Below are positions 8,588-15,574 of a DNA stretch of 23,557 nt, piece after piece. A program made the translations under genes and the position numbers. The stretch's first letter is position 1. Each line of letters starts with the position of its first letter. This DNA is from Achromobacter sp. (lineage in GTDB: Bacteria > Pseudomonadota > Gammaproteobacteria > Burkholderiales > Burkholderiaceae_B), in contig DMTA01000246.1 in assembly GCA_003454835.1 (NCBI GenBank), positions 1 to 23,557 of the forward strand. The letters run 5' to 3'. The notes under the pieces were generated by a model. It searched no databases. It had not been told where the DNA came from and saw only the letters and a list, made by a program, of their open reading frames with translations.

Positions 8588-10350
8588 GGCTTGACGCCGG
8601 TTCGCAGCAGGCGGAAGACTTCGGAACGGTCGGCGCGGCGGCCGCCTTGCCAGAGGACTTCGGCGCCTTCGCTGTACGCGGCCGTGCCGTCGCGCAGGCT
8701 TTGATTGGTGGTCTGTTGCAGGACCAGCGTGCAGCGCGTGTCGAACGGGAACGACAGGTTGTTGAAGATGAGGAACGATGCGCGCTGCCCGCTGCCCAGG
8801 CTGAGGCCCCGGATGCACTCGCCCGGGCGCTTGTGCTGCGCGATGGCCTGGGCCAGTTGGCCCGACACCGTGCGGTAGCTGCGCGCATAGTCCACCGCGG
8901 GCTGCCACAACAGCACGAGCAGGATCCAGGTCACGGTCAGGCCGCCGGCCGACAGCACGGTGCCGCGCCACAGCGCCTGCGGGCGCACCCGCAGCCGCCA
9001 GACGACAAGGACGATCCAGCCCAGTGTGAAAAACACCGCCAGGGCAAACGCCACCCAAGAGATGACAGGTTCATAGCCGGTGGTCTGGCGGGCAATGTTG
9101 CGGGAAATCTGCGCCGGCCAATGGAAGTGCAGCGCCACCCAGCCGAGCCAGGCCGTGGCCACCGTCAGCGAAAAACACATGACGGCAAACCAATCCAGCG
9201 TGTTCACCACACCGCGGCGCAGGGTCGGCAGCGAGAACGCGCCCAGCACCGCGCACGGTACGGCGAGCAGCACGAATTCGGAATCGCCGGCTTCATTCAC
9301 AAAGAACAGGATCACTGCCGAGCACACCAGCAGCATCAGCGGCACCCAGATGTGGGGGGCGTAGATCCACGCGCGCCATCGCCAGATGGCCAGCAGCGCC
9401 AGCGGCCAGGTCGGCCACAAGTACCACGGCAGGTCGCGCAACGTGCGGGCGGCGTCGTGCAGGCCGGGGACGCCGAAGGACGACAGGTTCCAGGTCTTCC
9501 AGTTGCGGATCCAGTATTCGCTGCCCTGGCTGGCGGGAATCCACCAGGCAAGGATCAGGCCGGCGGCGAGCACCGCGGCCCACAGCATCCAGCGCTTGCA
9601 CTTCCAGAGCTGGCTGCGTGGATAGAAGGCCAGCGCCGCGCCGACCATGATGGGCAGCGCGCCCACCCAGCCGCGCGTCAGGAAACTGGCGGCCAGCGCA
9701 ATGCCCAGCGTGGTCGAACCGGTGACGGGACGATCCACCGTGCGCGCCAGCGAATAGAACGCGAGCGCCTGGCAGGCCATGATGGCGGGGATGACGGTGG
9801 TTTCGTGAGTGCGCTGCAGGATGCCGACGGTGGCAAGCAGCAAGAGAAGGGCGGCGTCGGCCAGCATGCGGCCGTAGTCGCGCGGTTCGGGTTCGCCGCC
9901 AAACGGAAGCGCCAGCGGTTGGGCTTCGGCCCGGCGGCCGAGCAGGTACGTGCCGTACCAGACGCTCGAGGCCGTGATGCCGAACCACAGCAGATTGGGC
10001 AGGCGGCCGGCGGTGACGTCCCCGATGAACGGCCCGAACAGCCAGATGCTGATGGCGCCCACCCACGTGATCAGCGGACCTTCCTCGGCGTGGGCCAGAT
10101 GCCCCACCTGCGGCAACAGCCAGGTCAGGCCGCCTTCGCGGATCGCGGTGATCATCGTCGCCAGTCCGACGGCGTCGTCGGTTTTCCACGGGTCGCGCAT
10201 GAACAGCCCGGCCACGATGTAGGCCAGGGACAGGCCCAGCAGGATGAGGCGGGGCAGTTTTGCGGTGGCTACCGACGTGAGCCGGGCCGGGGTGGAAATG
10301 GAAAGTGGGGACACGGGCGTTAATGTAACCGAGTGGTCGGGATGCGCCAC
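8584..10350 (-). CDS. Membrane glycosyltransferase, ArnT/PMT (GT39/GT83)-like
   Basis: This is a 588-residue integral membrane protein with about a dozen hydrophobic helices. After the first helix the periplasmic loop contains DPWKTDDA (53-60). The Asp pair corresponds to the acidic catalytic motif of ArnT and protein-mannosyltransferase type enzymes, which move a sugar from a polyprenyl-phosphate donor to lipid or protein. AEEGPLITWVGA and the later soluble C-terminal part also fit. The start is uncertain: GTG at 10350 gives the full frame, and GTG at 10314 is an alternative. It runs directly into the MATE gene. Family resemblance is clear, but donor and acceptor are unknown. Confidence 0.75.
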   Translation of the reverse strand: MAHPDHSVTLTPVSPLSISTPARLTSVATAKLPRLILLGLSLAYIVAGLFMRDPWKTDDAVGLATMITAIREGGLTWLLPQVGHLAHAEEGPLITWVGAISIWLFGPFIGDVTAGRLPNLLWFGITASSVWYGTYLLGRRAEAQPLALPFGGEPEPRDYGRMLADAALLLLLATVGILQRTHETTVIPAIMACQALAFYSLARTVDRPVTGSTTLGIALAASFLTRGWVGALPIMVGAALAFYPRSQLWKCKRWMLWAAVLAAGLILAWWIPASQGSEYWIRNWKTWNLSSFGVPGLHDAARTLRDLPWYLWPTWPLALLAIWRWRAWIYAPHIWVPLMLLVCSAVILFFVNEAGDSEFVLLAVPCAVLGAFSLPTLRRGVVNTLDWFAVMCFSLTVATAWLGWVALHFHWPAQISRNIARQTTGYEPVISWVAFALAVFFTLGWIVLVVWRLRVRPQALWRGTVLSAGGLTVTWILLVLLWQPAVDYARSYRTVSGQLAQAIAQHKRPGECIRGLSLGSGQRASFLIFNNLSFPFDTRCTLVLQQTTNQSLRDGTAAYSEGAEVLWQGGRRADRSEVFRLLRTGVKP

Positions 10351-10381
10351 CCCCTAGCCGGCAAGTCTGGCGCCGAGGGGG

Positions 10382-10411
10382 AAAAAAAAGCAGCCCGAAG
10401 GCTGCCTTTTT
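10382..10411 (-). terminator. Intrinsic terminator downstream of rpmE2
   Basis: Stem GCAGCC (10390-10395) pairs with GGCTGC (10400-10405) around a CGAA loop. On the minus strand the stem is followed by a T run from the eight A at 10382-10389. It lies about 30 bases beyond the rpmE2 stop codon and separates it from the glycosyltransferase gene. Confidence 0.8.
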
Positions 10412-10438
10412 GCTGTGACTCCCGCAGGAGCAACAGGA

Positions 10439-10705
10439 TCAGGAAGCGGACTTGACCGTGCCAGCCGTGCGGGCGAAGCGGGCGCGGAACTTTTCCACGC
10501 GGCCGGTTTCGACGATGCGGGTCTGGGCGCCAGTGTAGAACGGGTGCGATTCGGAGGTCACGTCGCACTTGAAGAGCGGGTACGTCTTGCCGTCGAGTTC
10601 AACGGTTTCGCGCGTTTGGACGGTCGAACGGGTGATGAACTTGTTGCCCGTTTGCAGGTCGGCGAAGACGACTTCGCGGTATTCGGGGTGAATGCCTTCT
10701 TTCAT
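10439..10705 (-). CDS. rpmE2: 50S ribosomal protein L31 type B
   Basis: The 88-residue protein starts [28 protein letters not shown] and contains [18 protein letters not shown], diagnostic of the long type B L31. It lacks the zinc-binding CxxC pairs of type A L31, so it should be zinc-independent. The C-terminus ([13 protein letters not shown]) is basic, as expected for an rRNA-binding protein. The ATG at 10705 is preceded by AGGA. A short inverted repeat sits directly before this ribosome binding site. Confidence 0.95.
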   Translation of the reverse strand: MKEGIHPEYREVVFADLQTGNKFITRSTVQTRETVELDGKTYPLFKCDVTSESHPFYTGAQTRIVETGRVEKFRARFARTAGTVKSAS

Positions 10706-10716
10706 GGTGCTTTCCT

Positions 10717-10732
10717 AGACTCGGTCGAGTCT
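10717..10732 (-). promoter_or_regulatory. Leader hairpin just upstream of the rpmE2 ribosome binding site
   Basis: AGACTCG and CGAGTCT form a 7-bp inverted repeat around two bases, ending only a few bases before the AGGA ribosome binding site of rpmE2 on the minus strand. Such a hairpin could influence initiation. On the plus strand the same repeat is followed by TTTTT, so it could also stop plus-strand read-through. Neither role is proven. Confidence 0.45.
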
Positions 10733-10787
10733 TTTTCAAGAGTTAGGGTCGCCAGCTACAGCTGCCTGGGTCCGCTGCCCGGGGTTC

Positions 10788-10813
10788 GTTACCCGGGTTT
10801 GTTACCCGGGTTT
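10788..10813. repeat. 13-bp tandem repeat in the rpmE2 leader region
   Basis: Two exact adjacent copies of GTTACCCGGGTTT lie at 10788-10800 and 10801-10813, flanked by degenerate copies (GCCCGGGGTTC before, GCTACCAAA after). Each contains the palindrome ACCCGGGT. The array lies between the rpmE2 start and a possible minus-strand -10 box (TAGAAT, 10870-10875), so it would be in the rpmE2 leader or promoter region. Confidence 0.7.
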
Positions 10814-10912
10814 GCTACCAAACCATTGGCGCGTCAGGCGCTAGCCACGTATCCAAAAAGTAACCCCGAATTCTAGCACGCGATCCTGCCTTCGGCCAGC
10901 CGCGAACGCGTG

Positions 10913-10935
10913 CCCGGGCTGTCACGCAGCCCGGG
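10913..10935. other. Hairpin downstream of kynA
   Basis: CCCGGGCT (10913-10920) and AGCCCGGG (10928-10935) form an 8-bp stem with a 7-base loop about 20 bases beyond the kynA stop. The T run is on the plus-strand side only, so it is a poor intrinsic terminator for kynA on the minus strand, although it may protect the 3' end of the message. Confidence 0.5.
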
Positions 10936-10954
10936 TTTCCTGGCGTCGCGAATG

Positions 10955-11803
10955 TCAGAGATCCGTGCGCAGCTTCCAGATTTCCGGGAACAGCACCACT
11001 TCCAGCATGCGCCGCAGGTAATCCACCCCTGATGTGCCGCCCGTGCCCCGCTTGAAGCCGATGACGCGTTCGACTGTCGTAACGTGGCGGAAGCGCCACA
11101 ACCGGAAGGCGTCTTCCAGGTCGGTCAGCTTTTCACCAAGCTGGTAAAGCGCCCAATAACGGTCCGTGTCGCGATAGACCGTCAGCCAGGCGGCTTCGAC
11201 TGCCGCCGACGCCTGATATGGCTGGGTCCAGTCGCGTTCCAGGTGGTCGGCCGGGATATCCAGCCCGTTGCGCGCCAGCAGCCGCAGCGCCTCGTCGTAC
11301 AGCGACGGGGCCTCGTAGGCGCTCTGCACCTGGGCCAGCAGGTCGGCGCGGTGCGAATGCGGCTTGAGCATGGCGGCGTTCTTGTTGCCCAGCAGGAATT
11401 CGACCTGGCGGTACTGGTAGCTTTGAAATCCGCTCGAGCGCGCCAGGTAGGGACGCAGCGCGGAGTATTCGGGCGGCGTCATGGTCGCCAGCACGTCCCA
11501 GGCGTGGACGAGCTGTTCCATGATCTTGCTGACGCGCGCCAGCATCTTGAAGGCCGGCTGCAGGCGGTCCTGCGCCACGCTGGCGATGGCGGCCCGCAGC
11601 TCGTGCAGCATCAGCTTCATCCACAGTTCGCTGGTCTGGTGCTGGATGATGAACAGCATTTCGTTGTGCTCGGGCGACATCGGGTGCTGGGCGCCGAGCA
11701 GTTCATCTAGATGCAGGTAATCGCCGTAGGTCATGTCGCGCGCGAAATCGAGCTGCGCCTTTTCCTGGTGGACGATGTCTTCGGGGCGTTCATTCTGGCT
11801 CAT
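10955..11803 (-). CDS. kynA: Tryptophan 2,3-dioxygenase
   Basis: This haem enzyme opens the indole ring of L-tryptophan to N-formylkynurenine, the first step of the kynurenine route. The 282-residue protein contains [14 protein letters not shown] with His55 (the active-site histidine position in characterised bacterial enzymes) and [22 protein letters not shown] with proximal haem ligand His240. Both numbers match the Xanthomonas enzyme. The open frame extends 46 codons further up with Arg/Pro-rich residues. The ATG at 11803 is chosen because GGAGG lies 6 bases before it. kynB is upstream on the same strand, so the pair probably forms an operon. Confidence 0.95.
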   Translation of the reverse strand: MSQNERPEDIVHQEKAQLDFARDMTYGDYLHLDELLGAQHPMSPEHNEMLFIIQHQTSELWMKLMLHELRAAIASVAQDRLQPAFKMLARVSKIMEQLVHAWDVLATMTPPEYSALRPYLARSSGFQSYQYRQVEFLLGNKNAAMLKPHSHRADLLAQVQSAYEAPSLYDEALRLLARNGLDIPADHLERDWTQPYQASAAVEAAWLTVYRDTDRYWALYQLGEKLTDLEDAFRLWRFRHVTTVERVIGFKRGTGGTSGVDYLRRMLEVVLFPEIWKLRTDL

Positions 11804-11947
11804 GCGCGGCCTCCGTGGCAGGGCGGGGCGGCGCGGCGGGCGGATGCGGGCAGGGCGCGCCAGTGGGGCGCAAATAGGGATTGCATGGTCGATTCTCCAA
11901 GCGGGGCGGCTGCTGTCGGGCAGCCGATCCCGGGCCGGCAAATCAGC

Positions 11948-12574
11948 CTACAGTTCGCGCAGGACCGCGCGGACCGGGCTGGCATCGGCCTGGACCAGCG
12001 CCAACGGCAAGGCGATCAGTTCGTAGTCGCCTTCGGGCACGTCGTCGAGCACCAGGTTCTCCAGTACCCGCATGTCGTGCCGCAAGATCGTATGGTGGCT
12101 GTCCAGGGTCTTGCTGGAAGCGGGGTCGATGCTGGCCGTGTCCAGACCGATCAGCATGACGCCGCGTTCGGCCAGCCATTCGATTGTCTGGGGCGCGTAG
12201 GCGGAGAAGTCGTCCGTCCACCAGTCCTGCGCGGCATGCTTGGCCGTGCGAACCAGCACGCGGGGCGGCAGGTTGAGCGCCGCATGGGCAAGGTGGTCGA
12301 TCGTGATGAGGTCGCCGCAGTCGATCGCGTGGATGACGCGGCAGGGACCCAGGAAGGGTTCAAGCGAAACCGCGCCGATGGCTGCGGCGCCGTTCTGGTA
12401 GTGAAGCGGGGCGTCGGCATGTGCGCCGATGTGCGGCGACAGCGTGATTTCGCTGACATTGACCGGACAGCCGGGCGTGAGCGACCACTTCCATTGCTGG
12501 CGATACGGCGTGTCGCCTGGAAAGACAGGCGATGCCGTGGAGACGGGCGGGGAAATGTCCCACAGGCGTTTCAT
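11948..12574 (-). CDS. kynB: Kynurenine formamidase (arylformamidase)
   Basis: This cyclase-family metalloenzyme hydrolyses N-formylkynurenine to kynurenine and formate, the step after KynA. The 208-residue protein begins MKRLWDISPPVSTASPVFPGDTPY and holds the family metal-binding signature SPHIGAHADAPLHY (HxGxHxD), followed by VIHAIDCGDLITIDHL and a C-terminal LALVQADASPVRAVL. A TTG at 12583 could extend it by three residues, but ATG 12574 gives the standard N-terminus. No strong ribosome binding site is visible before either. kynA follows after about 144 bases. kynU, often in this cluster, is absent. Confidence 0.93.
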   Translation of the reverse strand: MKRLWDISPPVSTASPVFPGDTPYRQQWKWSLTPGCPVNVSEITLSPHIGAHADAPLHYQNGAAAIGAVSLEPFLGPCRVIHAIDCGDLITIDHLAHAALNLPPRVLVRTAKHAAQDWWTDDFSAYAPQTIEWLAERGVMLIGLDTASIDPASSKTLDSHHTILRHDMRVLENLVLDDVPEGDYELIALPLALVQADASPVRAVLREL

Positions 12575-12605
12575 GGCAGGCAAGGAAAGGTCGCGAGGGC
12601 CGGAA

Positions 12606-12620
12606 TTAGGTTAAGCCTAA
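12606..12620. promoter_or_regulatory. Candidate operator upstream of kynB
   Basis: TTAGG-N5-CCTAA is an inverted repeat centred about 40 bases upstream of the kynB start. A 15-bp dyad with A/T-rich ends is compatible with an Lrp/AsnC-family regulator such as KynR, which controls kyn genes in other proteobacteria. The link is inference from position and shape only. A second, perfect palindrome CGGAATTCCG lies at 12644-12653. Confidence 0.35.
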
Positions 12621-12666
12621 AACAATATCGGGCGGTAGTCTAACGGAATTCCGGGGCATGTTGTGG

Positions 12667-13344
12667 TTAGAGACAGCCTAGTTCGGCCAGCGACACCGCC
12701 GACCCGCCCGCGACGATCAGGTGGTCCACCAGCCTGATGTCCACCAGCGCCAGGGCTTCCTTCAGGTGCCGGGTGAAGGTGTGGTCGGCTGCGCTGGGCG
12801 AGGCCACGCCAGACGGATGGTTGTGCGCCACGATAAGCGCGGCCGCGTGGTGGCGCAGGGCCTCGCGCACGACCTCCCGGGGGTAGACCGCCGCCTGCGA
12901 GAGCGTGCCCCGCGCCAGCTCGCCCGTCGCGATCAAGCGCAGTTGCGCGTCCAGGTACAGGGCGATGCAGTGCTCGACCTGAAGATGGCCGAGCGCCGCT
13001 TTGCAATATTGTTTCACCCGGGTCGGGTGGTTCATGGCGGTTTCCCGGATCAGGTCTTCTTCCAACGCCCGGCGGGCCAGTTCCAGCAGCGCCGCCAGGG
13101 TGCAGGCCTTGGATGACCCCAATCCGGCGATGGACATCAGGTCCTGGGGCGAGGTGCTCAGCAACCCGCGCAGCCCGCCGAACCGGTCCAGCAGCTGGCG
13201 GCACAGGTCCACCACATTCACCCCTGGCATCCCGGTGCGCAGGGCGACGGCGAGCAGCTCGGCGTCCTGGATCGATGCGGCCCCGTGGCGTAGCAGGCGC
13301 TCTCGGGGACGGTCTTGTTTTGGCAGCCAGGCGGACAATTTCAT
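12667..13344 (-). CDS. radC: RadC family JAB-domain protein
   Basis: This 225-residue protein has an N-terminal helix-hairpin-helix-like segment (SIAGLGSSKA, 71-80) and a C-terminal JAB1/MPN metalloprotease-like domain. The JAMM signature is complete: Glu124 (VEHCIALYLD), then His174, His176, Ser179 and Asp187 in HNHPSGVASPSAAD. RadC was once linked to DNA repair, but its biochemical role remains unsettled. It starts at ATG 13344, divergent from the fkpB-ispH pair with a 50-base shared promoter region. Confidence 0.93.
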   Translation of the reverse strand: MKLSAWLPKQDRPRERLLRHGAASIQDAELLAVALRTGMPGVNVVDLCRQLLDRFGGLRGLLSTSPQDLMSIAGLGSSKACTLAALLELARRALEEDLIRETAMNHPTRVKQYCKAALGHLQVEHCIALYLDAQLRLIATGELARGTLSQAAVYPREVVREALRHHAAALIVAHNHPSGVASPSAADHTFTRHLKEALALVDIRLVDHLIVAGGSAVSLAELGCL

Positions 13345-13394
13345 AAGAGGCTCTAAAATCAGGGTTTAGTCAAATACCCATACGGTGGCAGATC

Positions 13395-13871
13395 GTGAGC
13401 ATCGCCTCTAATGAAGTGAACGTTTTGGTCCGTCCGGATTCCTACCTGACGCTGCATTACCGCATCACGCTGGCCTCGGGCCCGGGTGCGGGTTCCGTAT
13501 TCACCGACACCTTCGACGGCCGTCCCGGCACGCTGCAGATGGGCGGCGGGCAGTGGGCGCCCGGCCTTGAGGCCGCGCTGGTCGGCCGCGCCGAGGGCGA
13601 CAAGTTCAGCGTCACCATCGAGCCGGCCGACGCCTACGGCGACCGCAATCCCGAACTGATTCAGCGCGTGACGCGCGCCATGCTGGCGCAGCACGCCGGC
13701 GAGGACGCCACGTTCGAACCCGGCGACCTGGTCGAGTTCACCGCGCCCAATGGCGGCCGCTATTCGGGCGTCCTCAAGGAAATCAACGACGAATCCGCGC
13801 TGTTCGATTTCAACCACCCGCTGGCGGGCATCAGCCTGAAAGTGGATGTGGCGCTGCTGGGAGTGCTTTGA
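13395..13871 (+). CDS. fkpB: FKBP-type peptidyl-prolyl isomerase, FkpB/SlpA-like
   Basis: This 158-residue SlyD/SlpA-type peptidyl-prolyl cis-trans isomerase and chaperone has an FKBP domain interrupted by an insert-in-flap domain. Seen are [15 protein letters not shown], the core [43 protein letters not shown], and the insert [26 protein letters not shown] followed by [16 protein letters not shown]. There is no His-rich metal tail as in SlyD, so SlpA/FkpB is the better name. The GTG at 13395 is the start. It sits directly before ispH with a TGATG overlap, the same arrangement as E. coli fkpB-ispH. Confidence 0.9.
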   Translation: MSIASNEVNVLVRPDSYLTLHYRITLASGPGAGSVFTDTFDGRPGTLQMGGGQWAPGLEAALVGRAEGDKFSVTIEPADAYGDRNPELIQRVTRAMLAQHAGEDATFEPGDLVEFTAPNGGRYSGVLKEINDESALFDFNHPLAGISLKVDVALLGVL

Positions 13872-14848
13872 TGAGCCAGGCTGTCACCGCCTCCGACGCC
13901 GAAGTCCTGCTGGCGCAGCCCCGCGGCTTCTGTGCAGGCGTGGATCGCGCCATCGATATCGTCGAGCGCGCCATCGAGCTGCACGGCGCGCCCATCTATG
14001 TGCGTCACGAGATCGTTCACAACCGTTACGTCGTGGAAGACCTGCGCGCCAAGGGCGCCATCTTCATCGACGAGCTCGACGATGCGCCTGCAGGCGCCAT
14101 CGTGGTGTTTTCGGCGCATGGCGTCTCCAAGGCCGTGCGCGCTGAAGCGGAAGCGCGCGGGCTGCAGGTCTTTGACGCCACCTGCCCGCTGGTCACCAAG
14201 GTTCACATCGAAGTCGCGCGCATGCGCGCCGCTGGCCGCGAGATCATCATGATCGGCCACAAGGGGCATCCCGAGGTCGAAGGCACGCTGGGGCAGGCGC
14301 AGGGCGGCATGTACCTCGTCGAAACCGTCGAAGACGTCGCCAGCCTCGAAGTCACCGATCCGGAAAATCTGGCCTACGTCACGCAGACCACGCTGTCCGT
14401 CGATGACGCGGCTGCGGTGTCGCAGGCGTTGAAGGCACGCTTTCCCAGCATTGCCGAACCCAAGAAAAGCGACATCTGCTATGCCACGCAGAACCGGCAG
14501 GATGCGGTCAAGATCCTGGCGCCGGAATGCGATCTGGTGCTGGTGGTGGGCAGCCCGAACAGCTCGAACTCCAATCGCCTGCGCGAAGTGGCCGAGCGCA
14601 AGGGCGTGGCGTCGTATCTCATCGACGGCGCGGACTCCATCGATCCCGCGTGGCTCGTCGGCCGCAAGCGCATCGGCGTGACTGCTGGCGCCTCGGCGCC
14701 GGAAGTGCTGGTGCAACAGGTGATCGCGCGCGTCAAGGAACTGGGCGCCGTCTCGGTGCGCAAGATGCCGGGGCTGGAAGAGAACGTCGCGTTCCCGTTG
14801 CCCAAGGGCTTGTCCCGCAAGGCGGCCCAGACCGAATCGCTGGAATGA
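13871..14848 (+). CDS. ispH: 4-hydroxy-3-methylbut-2-enyl diphosphate reductase
   Basis: IspH (LytB) is the last enzyme of the non-mevalonate isoprenoid pathway, reducing HMBPP to IPP and DMAPP with a 4Fe-4S cluster. The 325-residue protein has the three cluster cysteines Cys21 ([12 protein letters not shown]), Cys105 (DATCPLVTK) and Cys203 ([11 protein letters not shown]). It also has the substrate-binding motifs HEIVHN, SAHGVS and [11 protein letters not shown], and ends with the usual [10 protein letters not shown] region. A TTG codon just before could add one residue, but the ATG at 13871 overlapping the fkpB stop is preferred. The gene is essential in most bacteria. Confidence 0.97.
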   Translation: MSQAVTASDAEVLLAQPRGFCAGVDRAIDIVERAIELHGAPIYVRHEIVHNRYVVEDLRAKGAIFIDELDDAPAGAIVVFSAHGVSKAVRAEAEARGLQVFDATCPLVTKVHIEVARMRAAGREIIMIGHKGHPEVEGTLGQAQGGMYLVETVEDVASLEVTDPENLAYVTQTTLSVDDAAAVSQALKARFPSIAEPKKSDICYATQNRQDAVKILAPECDLVLVVGSPNSSNSNRLREVAERKGVASYLIDGADSIDPAWLVGRKRIGVTAGASAPEVLVQQVIARVKELGAVSVRKMPGLEENVAFPLPKGLSRKAAQTESLE

Positions 14849-14852
14849 AAAA

Positions 14853-14874
14853 GCGCCGCCCACGCGGGCGGCGC
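14853..14874. other. GC-rich hairpin between ispH and maiA
   Basis: A perfect 9-bp stem GCGCCGCCC / GGGCGGCGC with an ACGC loop begins four bases after the ispH stop. On the plus strand no T run follows, so it is not a standard terminator in that direction. The AAAAA before it would give a T run only on the minus strand. It may protect the ispH 3' end or partly reduce read-through into maiA. Confidence 0.6.
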
Positions 14875-14897
14875 CACAAGAATACCGAGGAGACACC

Positions 14898-15542
14898 ATG
14901 CAGCTTTACAGCTATTTCCGCAGCTCGGCCGCGTATCGCGTGCGCATTGCCTTGAACCTGAAAGGCCTGCCGTACGAATACGTGCCGGTGCATCTTCTGA
15001 AGGATGGCGGCCAGCAGCTTTCGGCCGACTACCGCAAGGTGAATCCGACCGCGCTGGTTCCTGCGCTGGTCGACGGCGATGCGGTCATCGGCCAATCGCT
15101 GGCCATCATCGAATACCTGGAAGAAACGCATCCCGAGACGCCGCTGCTGCCGGCCGACGCCATCGGCCGCGCCCGCGTGCGCGATCTGGCGCTGGGCATT
15201 GCCTGCGATACGCATCCACTGAACAACCTGCGCGTGCTGAAGTATCTGAAGCACACGCTGGGCGTGGACGAGGCCGCCAAGACCGCCTGGTATAAGCACT
15301 GGGTGCATCAAGGCCTGGAAGCCCTGGAAGCCCAACTGGCAGGCTCCGGCGCCACGGGCCAGTTCTGCCACGGCGACACGCCGACCATCGCGGACCTGTG
15401 CCTGGTGCCGCAAGTGGCCAATGCGCAGCGCTTCGAGTGTGACCTGTCGGCCATGCCCAATGTGCTGCGCATCGACGCGGCGTGCCGGGCCTTGCCGGCA
15501 TTTGAAGCGGCCGCGCCGGGCAAGCAGCCCGACGCGGAGTGA
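14898..15542 (+). CDS. maiA: Maleylacetoacetate isomerase (zeta-class glutathione transferase)
   Basis: This 214-residue enzyme uses glutathione to isomerise maleylacetoacetate (homogentisate/tyrosine route) or maleylpyruvate (gentisate route). It has the zeta-class active-site stretch YFRSSAAYRVRIALNLKGL, the glutathione gamma-glutamyl-binding segment VIGQSLAIIEYLEE, and a C-terminal helical domain with GDTPTIADLCLVPQVANAQRF. The usual SSCS/SSAA position carries Ala-Ala-Tyr, as in several bacterial members. The ATG at 14898 has an excellent GAGGAG 5 bases upstream. No homogentisate pathway gene is adjacent, so its pathway is inferred from family only. Confidence 0.9.
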   Translation: MQLYSYFRSSAAYRVRIALNLKGLPYEYVPVHLLKDGGQQLSADYRKVNPTALVPALVDGDAVIGQSLAIIEYLEETHPETPLLPADAIGRARVRDLALGIACDTHPLNNLRVLKYLKHTLGVDEAAKTAWYKHWVHQGLEALEAQLAGSGATGQFCHGDTPTIADLCLVPQVANAQRFECDLSAMPNVLRIDAACRALPAFEAAAPGKQPDAE

Positions 15543-15560
15543 TGCCCGGCTGATCAGACC

Positions 15561-15574
15561 CGGCTGATCAGCCG
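15561..15574. repeat. 14-bp palindrome and direct repeat between convergent maiA and the protease gene
   Basis: CGGCTGATCAGCCG is a perfect palindrome overlapping the protease stop codon. The segment CCCGGCTGATCAG is also present in an adjacent direct copy (15545-15557 and 15559-15571). Only 25 bases separate the two convergent genes and no T-rich terminator is seen. Confidence 0.6.

Noticed and set aside
8588..9058. N-terminal extension of the MATE frame making a 623-residue protein
   Set aside because: The extension overlaps the glycosyltransferase in another frame, is Arg/Pro-rich and lacks MATE similarity; ATG 8587 gives the normal length.
7226..10323. Two long plus-strand open frames (420 and 558 residues) opposite the MATE and glycosyltransferase genes
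   Set aside because: They are Gln/Arg/His-rich without hydrophobic or domain patterns, while the minus strand gives normal membrane proteins with family motifs.
10777..10935. Insertion-sequence end or attachment site suggested by CCCGGG repeats
   Set aside because: No transposase or integrase, no target-site duplication and no matching opposite end were found; a leader repeat explains it better.
11804..11941. 46-residue N-terminal extension of tryptophan 2,3-dioxygenase
   Set aside because: Pro/Arg-rich and unlike the family. GGAGG before ATG 11803 and the resulting His55/His240 numbering support the shorter protein.
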